From JAHFIW01 sp035495855 (GTDB taxonomy: Bacteria > Patescibacteriota > Patescibacteriia > SG8-24), in assembly GCA_035495855.1 (NCBI GenBank), contig DATJFD010000058.1, positions 1 through 12,906 of the forward strand: a DNA stretch of 12,906 nt, read 5' to 3'. Shown piece after piece: positions 8,225 to 12,906 of this stretch. Position 1 is the first letter of the stretch; each line of letters begins with the position of its first letter. The notes below the pieces were generated by a model. The model saw only the letters and a program-made list of their open reading frames with translations. It was not told the DNA's origin and made no database searches. Made by a program: the position numbers and the translations under genes.

Positions 8225-9832
8225 ATGCCCATTGCCCGTCCCCTTCCCCGGGGCGGCTGTACGGGGTTCCGCGCAGTTCTCGGCGCGTTCACCATCGCGT
8301 TGTCCGGCTGCGGTTGCGGCCGGGAACGCCTTACGCCGGTCGAAGATTGCCAGGTCGAAGCCAACCGCCTGAAACCCGAGGTCTGCAACGACAAGGACGA
8401 CAACTGCTCGTGCGCAGCCGACACCAACGGCGACGGCATCGTCTGCGGTCCCGGCGACGAAGGCGTCGACGAAGGCTGCGATGACGACCGCGACGGCTTC
8501 TGCGACGCGAACATGGCGATCGAAGGAAGGCCGGCGATCTGCCCGAGGTCCTTCGATCTCCGCCGCGCCGACGGCACCATCGTCCCCGTCGCACTCGACT
8601 GCGACGACGGAAACGCCGAGGTGAACCCCGGCGCTCCGGAGAAGTGCGACGGCCTGGACAACAACTGCAACGGCAGGGCCGATCTCGATGATGCGACGTT
8701 CAGCGATGAACGCGTGGGCGTGCCGTGCAACGACGGCACGCTGCCGCCGGCGAAGGCCGGCGTCGGCGTCTGCGCGCTCGGCAAGAGCACCTGCGAGAAA
8801 GGCAGGGTCCTCTGCTTCGGCACCGTCGGCCCCGGCAACGAGGTCTGCGACGGCAAGGACAACGACTGCAACGGGCAGACGGACGAAGGCGCGGCGAATT
8901 ACGAACTGTGCTGGTCGCCGAACAACCCGCTGAAGGGCGAATGCCATCCCGGCTTCTACCTCTGCAGGAACGGCGCCCTCGACAAGAGCGCCTGCGTGAA
9001 CGAAGGCCTTCCGACGGCGGAGACCTGCAACGGCAAGGATGACGACTGCAACGGCGCGGTCGACGACGGTGCGCGGAGCAACAGCCCCGTCTATGTCGTC
9101 TTCCATCTCGACTGCTCCGGCTCGATGCAGGACAAGATCAACCAGATCAAGGCGTTCCTGAACGACCTGAACACGCTGCCGTCGATCTACCTGTCGACGC
9201 AGATCAAGTTCGCCCTGGTGATGTACCCGGACTTGTCCTTCGACCAGCTCGCCTGGGTGCACCAGGCGTTCACGGACGTGAACACCTTCCGGAACTCCCT
9301 CTCGGGCGTGAGCACGGCGAACTGCGGCGGCTTCGAACCCAACGTCGATTCGGTCGCCTACGGGCTCTGCTCTTCGCGACCGACCTCGGAATGGCCGGCA
9401 TCCCACGAGTGCAGGACGCTCTACGACGCCGAATGGACCCGTTGCGGCGGCTCGAGCGGCAACCCGGCGGCCTACGCCGCGGGCACCATCTGCAAGAGCG
9501 TTCTCACGGGCGGCTACCTGACGGGCCGGCTCTATGACCTGCCGGTGCCGGACGGGGCCCATCAGCTCCACGTCCTGCTCACGGACGAGGACCCGCAGAC
9601 GCACCAGAACCTGAACGCGACCGCGGTGAACGGCATCAAGACCGACCTTCGCGGCGTCTACGCCGCCAAGGGCTGGTCCGCCAAGGTTCGCGTGGCCTGC
9701 TTCCTGGACAACGGCTATGCCGCGCAGTTCGCCCCGATGTGCGACGCGACCTACCCGATCTCGAGCAGCTCGACCTCGGGCGGCATCATGGCCGACTTCA
9801 CGAAGGAACTTCAGGACATCTACTGCCAATGA
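8225..9832 (+). CDS. lipoprotein with four MopE-like Cys/Asp repeats and a vWA domain
   Basis: This 535-aa protein has a lipobox ALSGC with lipidated Cys29, so it is exported and anchored outside the membrane. Four repeats of the type CxGxDNxCNGxxDxG lie at about 53-66 (degenerate), 140-156, 207-222 and 267-282. This is the putative metal-binding motif known from MopE and common in Myxococcota. From about 288 a von Willebrand A domain follows. D296-C-S298-G-S300 is the DxSxS MIDAS site and LLTDED (451-456) supplies the distal Asp. More than 20 cysteines suggest disulfides outside the cell. Such proteins are known or thought to bind surface ligands or metals. The gene has its own promoter, AGGAG Shine-Dalgarno and tandem terminators, so it is a single-gene unit. 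The ligand is unknown. Confidence 0.9.
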   Translation: MPIARPLPRGGCTGFRAVLGAFTIALSGCGCGRERLTPVEDCQVEANRLKPEVCNDKDDNCSCAADTNGDGIVCGPGDEGVDEGCDDDRDGFCDANMAIEGRPAICPRSFDLRRADGTIVPVALDCDDGNAEVNPGAPEKCDGLDNNCNGRADLDDATFSDERVGVPCNDGTLPPAKAGVGVCALGKSTCEKGRVLCFGTVGPGNEVCDGKDNDCNGQTDEGAANYELCWSPNNPLKGECHPGFYLCRNGALDKSACVNEGLPTAETCNGKDDDCNGAVDDGARSNSPVYVVFHLDCSGSMQDKINQIKAFLNDLNTLPSIYLSTQIKFALVMYPDLSFDQLAWVHQAFTDVNTFRNSLSGVSTANCGGFEPNVDSVAYGLCSSRPTSEWPASHECRTLYDAEWTRCGGSSGNPAAYAAGTICKSVLTGGYLTGRLYDLPVPDGAHQLHVLLTDEDPQTHQNLNATAVNGIKTDLRGVYAAKGWSAKVRVACFLDNGYAAQFAPMCDATYPISSSSTSGGIMADFTKELQDIYCQ

Positions 9833-9836
9833 TTTC

Positions 9837-9862
9837 GCCCCCGGTACGCCGGGGGCTTTTTA
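9837..9862 (+). terminator. intrinsic terminator of the lipoprotein gene
   Basis: GCCCCCGG (9837-9844), tetraloop TACG, CCGGGGGC (9849-9856), then TTTTTAT. Perfect 8-bp GC stem, 4 nt after the stop codon. Confidence 0.93.
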
Positions 9863-9912
9863 TAAAAGAACAAAGACCAAAGAACAGAGATACGCAAAGG
9901 AACGAACTTCTA

Positions 9913-9946
9913 AAACGGAACCTCCTCAGAGGTTCCGTTTCTTTTT
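9913..9946 (+). terminator. second tandem terminator
   Basis: AAACGGAACCTC (9913-9924), loop CTCA, GAGGTTCCGTTT (9929-9940), then CTTTTT. A perfect 12-bp stem, 50 nt after the first terminator. It may catch read-through from the lipoprotein gene or have arrived with the repeat cluster. Confidence 0.85.
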
Positions 9947-10021
9947 GTCATTCCGCGCCAGGACGCGGAATCCACGATACGGCCGACCGCCGTGGATCCC
10001 GGCTCGCGGGCCGGGATGACA
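9946..10021. repeat. TGTCAT-ended palindromic element (REP/MITE-like)
   Basis: The element begins TGTCAT (9946-9951) and ends ATGACA (10016-10021). Each arm is itself a hairpin: TTCCGCG/CGCGGAA (9951-9970) and TCCCGGC/GCCGGGA (9997-10016). The arms also pair through TCCACG (9971-9976) and CGTGGA (9991-9996). The layout matches the small interspersed palindromes of the form TGTCATTCC...GGAATGACA found in many bacteria. It has no coding capacity. Confidence 0.8.
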
Positions 10022-10087
10022 GCGCTTCTTTGTTCTTTTGTCTTTGATCTTTCGGTCTCTGTTCTCTGTTCTTTGGTCTTTGATCCC

Positions 10088-10116
10088 TAAATAACAAAAC
10101 CCCCTCTGCGGGGGTT
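10088..10116 (-). terminator. minus-strand intrinsic terminator
   Basis: On the minus strand: AACCCCC (10116-10110), loop GCAGA, GGGGGTT (10104-10098), then TTGTTATTT. The plus strand has no T-run after the hairpin, so the terminator serves leftward transcription, either from lexA or from the short reading frame at 10212-10138. Confidence 0.8.
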
Positions 10117-10137
10117 CAGTTCCTTGCGCCGTCCATG

Positions 10138-10212
10138 CTAGCGGACGGCGAGGATGTCGGCGATGGTGCCGAAGAATTGTCGATAGATGGCGCGAAGTTT
10201 GCGTTTAGCCAT
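10138..10212 (-). CDS. possible 24-aa basic small protein
   Basis: ATG at 10212, stop TAG at 10140-10138. The peptide starts MAKRKLRAIYRQFF, continues with a hydrophobic stretch and ends LAVR, giving a basic N-terminus and an amphipathic or weakly hydrophobic C-terminal half. GGAGG (10230-10226) lies 13 nt upstream, farther than ideal. A strong minus-strand terminator begins 22 nt after the stop, which shows that something is transcribed leftward through here; that could simply be the tail of lexA. I do not recognise it. Chance open frames of this size are common in GC-rich DNA, so the call rests on the ribosome-binding sequence plus terminator. Confidence 0.3.
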   Translation of the reverse strand: MAKRKLRAIYRQFFGTIADILAVR

Positions 10213-10230
10213 AGCGGGTTTGCCGCCTCC

Positions 10231-10331
10231 GTGGTAGGATGGTCCTACCACTTAGTGCGTGGTATGCGTCCGCCTAACGGCGGATCGCTCAGAGAACACC
10301 GCTTACTCTCCCAAGCAGCGGTGTTTTCGTT
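10231..10331 (+). ncRNA. candidate structured RNA: three hairpins ending in a T-tract
   Basis: Three successive hairpins lie on the plus strand. GTGGTAGGA/TCCTACCAC (10231-10251, 3-nt loop). TCCGCC/GGCGGA (10269-10284, 4-nt loop). AACACCGC/GCGGTGTT (10295-10325, 15-nt loop) followed by TTCGTTT, a usable terminator. No gene explains a plus-strand terminator here, and two terminators already stop the lipoprotein transcript upstream. No clear promoter was found, so a small RNA is only one reading. The first hairpin could instead be an operator for the leftward small gene. Confidence 0.3.
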
Positions 10332-10368
10332 TGGTTCCGATCGACAGGTCAGGCCAGCGCATCGCACG

Positions 10369-10401
10369 ACGGGTCCCGTCGCTCCGCGGACCCCGATGAC
10401 A
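10369..10401. repeat. degenerate half copy of the TGTCAT element
   Basis: GGGTCC (10371-10376) and GGACCC (10388-10393) form a hairpin that ends in GATGACA (10395-10401). It aligns loosely with the right arm of the element at 9946-10021, sharing TCCCG, GCTC, GCGG and GATGACA in the same order. No left arm is visible. Confidence 0.5.
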
Positions 10402-10456
10402 CTGCGTTCGCCGTTCCTGACGATCGGCTTCCGACCTTTCAAAGGACATTTCGCGA

Positions 10457-10505
10457 GGCCCACGTCTTCGTCCGCGTCCCATAACCGCGCACGAAGACGC
10501 GGGCC
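10457..10505 (-). repeat. long hairpin just downstream of lexA
   Basis: The 15-nt arms 10457-10471 and 10491-10505 are complementary with one G-T type mismatch; the loop is 19 nt. It begins 5 nt after the lexA stop but has no T-run on either strand. It may protect the lexA mRNA 3' end or assist termination. Between 10331 and 10510 I see nothing else apart from the half repeat. Confidence 0.6.
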
Positions 10506-10510
10506 CCGAC

Positions 10511-11134
10511 CTACTGCATGCGGCGGTAATCCCTGATGACGCCGCGCACCACGCCCTGCACGATGATGTCCTTCACGTAGATCGGCTTCATCGTGCGGTT
10601 GGCCGGCTGCAGCCTCACTCTCCCCTTTTCCTTGTAGAACCGTTTCAGCGTCGCGTTGGTGTTCTCGAGCAGCGCCACCACCGTATCGCCGTCCTTCGGC
10701 GCGGTCGTGCCGACCACCACCACGTAGTCGCCGGAAAGGATGCCGTCCTCGATCATCGACTCCCCTTTCACCTTGAGCACGTAAGCGTCCTCGCCTTCGT
10801 TGATCATGTCGGTCGGCACCGGGTAGGTCTCGTTGGTCTCGACCGCCTCGATCGGCTGGCCGGCCGTGATGAGCCCCTTGAGCGGCAGGAGCAGCGCCTT
10901 GGCCGCGGAGAGCATCGACGATTCGACCTCGATGGACCGCGCGGCGTCCGGATCGTTCGACAGGTACCCCTTCCGCTCCAGGTTCTTGATGTGCTCGTGG
11001 ACCGTCGCGGTGGACGCGATGCCGAAGTGGGCTCCCACTTCCCGGTACGACGGCGCGTACCCATGGTCCTGCACGTACCCGACCACGAACGCCAGGATGT
11101 CGGCCTGCTTTTTGGTGAGTTTTTCCTTGGTCAT
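10511..11134 (-). CDS. lexA: LexA repressor
   Basis: This 207-aa protein is the SOS repressor and self-cleaving S24 peptidase. The N-terminal winged helix has its recognition region at STATVHEHIKNLERKGYL (41-58). The cleavage site is A91-G92 in LITAGQP. Catalytic Ser126 lies in KGESMIEDG and Lys164 in NATLKRF. All residues for RecA-stimulated autocleavage are present. I chose the ATG at 11134 because MTKEKLTKKQADIL matches the family N-terminus. The in-frame ATG at 11164 would add ten residues (MRLVWITKTP) and lies only about 2 nt after the predicted transcription start, so a leaderless longer form is possible. Neither start has a good Shine-Dalgarno. The promoter holds an SOS-type box, so autoregulation is likely. 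Confidence 0.95.
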   Translation of the reverse strand: MTKEKLTKKQADILAFVVGYVQDHGYAPSYREVGAHFGIASTATVHEHIKNLERKGYLSNDPDAARSIEVESSMLSAAKALLLPLKGLITAGQPIEAVETNETYPVPTDMINEGEDAYVLKVKGESMIEDGILSGDYVVVVGTTAPKDGDTVVALLENTNATLKRFYKEKGRVRLQPANRTMKPIYVKDIIVQGVVRGVIRDYRRMQ

Positions 11135-11145
11135 AGGCGTCTTGG

Positions 11146-11154
11146 TTATCCACA
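11146..11154 (+). promoter_or_regulatory. DnaA box in the lexA leader
   Basis: TTATCCACA, identical to the strong DnaA 9-mer consensus. It lies between the two possible lexA start codons and is the inverted partner of the box at 11210-11218; with flanking bases both arms match over 10 bp. The DnaA role is inferred from the match. Confidence 0.5.
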
Positions 11155-11172
11155 CTAACCTCATCTGCCTTC

Positions 11173-11201
11173 ATGATACCCGAACAAAAACCGAACGTCA
11201 A
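11173..11201 (-). promoter_or_regulatory. lexA promoter with SOS-type box in the spacer
   Basis: The minus strand reads TTGACG (11201-11196), exactly 17 nt, then TATCAT (11178-11173). The spacer holds GTTC-N7-GTTC (11196-11182), the direct-repeat form known as the alphaproteobacterial LexA box. LexA bound there would block RNA polymerase. The start point would be near 11166. Confidence 0.8.
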
Positions 11202-11209
11202 AGACGCAC

Positions 11210-11218
11210 TGTGGATAA
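11210..11218 (-). promoter_or_regulatory. DnaA box upstream of the lexA promoter
   Basis: The minus strand reads TTATCCACA, again a perfect 9-mer, 8 nt upstream of the lexA -35. Together with the copy at 11146-11154 it brackets the promoter in inverted orientation. Confidence 0.5.
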
Positions 11219-11281
11219 CAAGGTTTTTTCAACAATGCCGTGGTAAACTAGCCCCTGCCTTATCCGGCACCGCTCCCACGC

Positions 11282-11310
11282 TTATCAAGGGGCCGAAAAT
11301 GTGCTAAAAT
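11282..11310 (+). promoter_or_regulatory. promoter of the LigB/MEMO-like gene
   Basis: TTATCA (11282-11287), 17 nt, TAAAAT (11305-11310) preceded by TGC (extended -10). The start point would be near 11317, 10 nt before the ATG at 11327. A second possible extended -10, TGGTAAACT, lies at 11241-11249. Confidence 0.65.
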
Positions 11311-11326
11311 AAGGACAGCCTTGCGT

Positions 11327-12121
11327 ATGTCCCTGGTGTTCTCATGCATCGCGGCACACACCCCCCTGCTCATGCCGACCATCGGCAAAGAGGGGCTTAG
11401 CGTCATCGAAAAGACGCAGAAGGCCATGCAGCAGCTGGAGCAGGAGCTCTACGTCGCCCAGCCCGAGACCGTCATCGTCATTTCGCCGCACGGCGACTCG
11501 CTCCCCGACGCGCTCTCGATCAACCTCAACAACAAGTACATCACCAACTTCGAGGAGTTCGGCGATCTCGTGACCAAGCTCGAGTGGAAGTCCGAGATCA
11601 TGCTCATCGACCGCATCCGCGAGGACTTCAAGGAGAAGCACCTCCCGCTGGTGCTCGGCAGCTCGGAGTTCGTCGACTACGGCAGCGCGGTGCCGCTGTA
11701 CTACCTCACGCAGCATCTGCCGGCCATGCGCGTGGTGCCGCTCATCACCTCGCAGCTCGACATGAAGACGCACTACAACTTCGGCAAGGAGCTGAAGGAC
11801 GAGATCATGAGCTCGACGAAACGCATCGCCGTCATCGCGTCGGCCGACCTCTCGCACCGCGTCGGCGAAAATTCCCCCGAGGGTCTGTCGCCGAAGGGCG
11901 TCGCTTTCGACGAGAAGGTCCAGAGCCTCATCGGCAAACCGCACCCCATCGAGATCCTCGATATCGACGACGCCTGGGCGACGGAAGCGCAGGCCTGCGG
12001 CGCGAAGGTGCTGGCCACGCTCTGCGGCCTCATGGACGAGATCCGGCACGAGCCGAAGATCCTCTCCTACGAGAAGCCGTTCGGCGTCGGCTACATGGTC
12101 GCGCGCATGAAGATCTCGTGA
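11327..12121 (+). CDS. LigB/MEMO-like protein (class III extradiol dioxygenase superfamily)
   Basis: This 264-aa protein has the superfamily pattern. AAHTPLL holds H11, ISPHGD holds H55, a VDYGSAVPL segment spans 117-125, and ASADLSHR (171-178) holds D174 and H177. C224 in EAQACG sits where MEMO proteins carry a metal-binding Cys. The family includes ring-cleaving dioxygenases with non-haem Fe(II), and MEMO proteins linked to AMMECR1 and a radical SAM partner. Neither partner gene is in the window. Tyr119 stands where dioxygenases often have a second His of DHG, so classical ring cleavage is doubtful. The ATG at 11327 is preferred; a TTG at 11321 is closer in spacing to AAGGA (11311-11315). 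It has its own promoter and terminator. Function is unknown. Confidence 0.8.
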   Translation: MSLVFSCIAAHTPLLMPTIGKEGLSVIEKTQKAMQQLEQELYVAQPETVIVISPHGDSLPDALSINLNNKYITNFEEFGDLVTKLEWKSEIMLIDRIREDFKEKHLPLVLGSSEFVDYGSAVPLYYLTQHLPAMRVVPLITSQLDMKTHYNFGKELKDEIMSSTKRIAVIASADLSHRVGENSPEGLSPKGVAFDEKVQSLIGKPHPIEILDIDDAWATEAQACGAKVLATLCGLMDEIRHEPKILSYEKPFGVGYMVARMKIS

Positions 12122-12124
12122 CGC

Positions 12125-12160
12125 GCGCGGGCAGGGAGGGCCCGCGCAGGCCCTTTTTTT
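12125..12160 (+). terminator. intrinsic terminator with a competing hairpin
   Basis: AGGGCC (12137-12142), loop CGCGCA, GGCCCT (12149-12154), T-run to 12160. The first half of this stem is also the right arm of GCGCGGGC/GCCCGCGC (12125-12147), which cannot form at the same time. Confidence 0.8.
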
Positions 12161-12174
12161 GACCCTAAAAAGGC

Positions 12175-12203
12175 TTTACGAAGCGGAAAAAAGCTGTTAT
12201 CTT
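12175..12203 (+). promoter_or_regulatory. promoter of the small gene upstream of def
   Basis: TTTACG (12175-12180), 17 nt, TATCTT (12198-12203). The start point would be near 12210, only about 6 nt before the ATG at 12216. Confidence 0.55.
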
Positions 12204-12215
12204 TCCCCGCGTACT

Positions 12216-12521
12216 ATGGACAGCATGAAGGACCTGATGCGCAAGAGGTCCGCGAAGCCGAAACCGAACAAGCACCTCCACTCCCCCGCCCACGTGCTCG
12301 CCGACGAGATCACCGCGGCGTTCGGGGAGCGGAAGCTCTTCGCCCGCTATCTCGGCGTCATCCTGCGCACGGGCGAGCCGAAGGCCCGCGCCATCTTCCG
12401 TACCATCCAGCAGGACGGCGCGAAGGAGCCCGGGAAGCTCTTCATGTTCCTGTGCAGCAAGAGCCAGACCGAGAAAGGCGCAGCGCCGGACGCCGCCGAC
12501 GCGGGCGCGCCGAAACCGTAA
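12216..12521 (+). CDS. small basic protein, unknown function
   Basis: This 101-aa protein is predicted mostly helical. The N-terminus is rich in Lys and Arg (MKDLMRKRSAKPKPNK), followed by a core of about residues 20-80 with FARYLGVILRTGEP and a PGKLFMFLC segment, then an Ala/Pro-rich tail. I do not recognise a named family. The pattern of an aromatic YLG block and a GKLFxxLC block resembles small uncharacterised proteins that I associate with CPR genomes, which is recollection rather than a result. The ATG at 12216 is chosen because the promoter at 12175-12203 rules out upstream starts; ATG at 12225 is possible. There is no Shine-Dalgarno. It is 23 nt from def and probably co-transcribed. 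Confidence 0.65.
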   Translation: MDSMKDLMRKRSAKPKPNKHLHSPAHVLADEITAAFGERKLFARYLGVILRTGEPKARAIFRTIQQDGAKEPGKLFMFLCSKSQTEKGAAPDAADAGAPKP

Positions 12522-12544
12522 CCGACACCATCACCGCCACGACC

Positions 12545-12906
12545 ATGGCCATCATGAAGATAGTCCGCGACGGAGAACTGCCCGTGCTGCGCGAACGCGC
12601 CAAGGAGGTCGATCCCAAGGAGATCGCGACCCCCGGGTTCAAGACGCTGCTCGAGGACATGGTCGACACCATGTACCACGCGAACGGCGTCGGCATCGCC
12701 GCGACGCAGGTCGGCGTCGGCAAGCGCATCTTCATCGCCGAGAGCGCCAAGGGCCCCATCGCGCTCATCAACCCGGTGTTCACCGCGAAGTCGCTCAAGA
12801 CGCAGGGCGGCGAGGAAGGCTGCCTGTCCGTGCCCGGCCAGTTCGACAAGCTGCGCCGCCACAAGTCCGTGACCATCGAGGCGCTGACGCCGTCCGGCGA
12901 GAAGAT
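12545..12906 (+). CDS. def: peptide deformylase, 5' part (cut by window end)
   Basis: The first 120 codons are present. Motif 1 GVGIAATQ (48-55) and motif 2 EGCLSVP (91-97), with metal ligand C93, are intact. Motif 3, HExDH, would follow beyond the window edge. The enzyme removes the formyl group from the N-terminal Met of nascent proteins, using Fe(II) or a similar metal. ATG at 12545 is taken; ATG at 12554 (MKIVRDGE) is equally compatible with the family. There is no Shine-Dalgarno. It follows the small basic gene by 23 nt and probably shares its promoter. Confidence 0.93.
   Translation, partial: MAIMKIVRDGELPVLRERAKEVDPKEIATPGFKTLLEDMVDTMYHANGVGIAATQVGVGKRIFIAESAKGPIALINPVFTAKSLKTQGGEEGCLSVPGQFDKLRRHKSVTIEALTPSGEK

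Larger units (their letters stand above)
9865..10082. repeat. second heptad-repeat palindrome, enclosing a terminator and a TGTCAT element
   Basis: The left arm (9865-9890) is made of 7-nt units: AAAGAAC, AAAGACC, AAAGAAC, AGAGA. The right arm (10026-10082) is a longer series: TTTGTTC, TTTTGTC, TTTGATC, TTTCGGTC, TCTGTTC, TCTGTTC, TTTGGTC, TTTGATC. CAAAGACCAAAGAACAGAGA (9871-9890) is perfectly complementary to 10063-10082, a 20-bp inverted repeat about 170 nt apart. The unit sequence differs from that of 5260-5334, but the design (heptads, paired arms) is the same. Confidence 0.85.

Noticed and set aside
8213..9829. Open minus-strand frame of 538 codons opposite the lipoprotein gene
   Set aside because: The product is Val/Ala/Arg/Asp-rich with no motif. 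The plus strand has a lipobox, repeats, a MIDAS, a promoter, a Shine-Dalgarno and terminators.
10260..10360. tRNA-like or SRP RNA-like look of the hairpin region
   Set aside because: There is no GTTCRA T-arm, no cloverleaf or CCA-end geometry, and no GGAA tetraloop SRP core.
10135..10536. Plus-strand frame of 133 codons in the lexA-side spacer
   Set aside because: It passes through hairpins, a T-tract and the repeat half copy, has no Shine-Dalgarno, and the product looks random.
11205..11225. lac-operator-like GTGGATAAC
   Set aside because: The similarity is partial; the exact 9-mer match to the DnaA box explains it better.

Overview
This is a GC-rich, gene-dense bacterial chromosome segment of 12.9 kb with short, AT-rich, structured intergenic spacers. 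It encodes housekeeping and envelope genes: a GluRS, a WecG/TagA/CpsF glycosyltransferase, an M23 murein hydrolase, ClpB, LexA and peptide deformylase. It also encodes several small membrane or surface proteins of unclear role. No mobile element, CRISPR array, tRNA or rRNA was seen. The organism cannot be fixed from sequence alone. The gene set, the style of LexA, the LigB/MEMO-like protein and the uncharacterised small genes would fit a GC-rich member of the Patescibacteria/CPR. The MopE-type cysteine repeats are otherwise typical of Myxococcota and related groups. Both are inferences.

Layout. (1) 1-850: a spacer with two small inverted repeats, then a plus-strand membrane-anchored M41 (FtsH-type) peptidase domain without its AAA ATPase. 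(2) 851-5242: a tight minus-strand operon, in transcription order glycosyltransferase, gltX, M23 peptidase with coiled coil, a membrane-anchored secreted protein, and a zinc-ribbon protein with a C-terminal membrane anchor. Gaps are -4 to 27 nt. Terminators of the two convergent units sit back to back at 823-872. (3) 5243-5408: a divergent promoter region holding a heptanucleotide-repeat palindrome, a sigma70-type promoter and a perfect CIRCE operator. (4) 5409-8115: clpB and its terminator. (5) 8116-9862: a promoter, then a lipoprotein with four MopE-like cysteine repeats and a vWA domain. (6) 9863-10510: a 650-nt spacer with tandem terminators, a second heptad-repeat palindrome enclosing a TGTCAT palindromic element, a possible 24-codon gene, three successive hairpins and a long hairpin next to lexA. 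(7) 10511-11201: minus-strand lexA, whose promoter carries a GTTC-N7-GTTC box inside the -35/-10 spacer and is flanked by two perfect inverted DnaA boxes. (8) 11282-12906: a LigB/MEMO-like protein, a small basic protein and the 5' part of def, all plus strand.

How it hangs together: the minus operon couples envelope polysaccharide synthesis and peptidoglycan remodelling to GluRS. clpB appears to be controlled by HrcA, and lexA by its own product. The points most worth checking are the IGF tripeptide in an extended loop of ClpB at the position where ClpA/ClpC dock ClpP, the two heptad-repeat palindromes, the direct-repeat SOS-type box with DnaA boxes around lexA, and the number of genes whose predicted transcription start lies only a few bases before the start codon.
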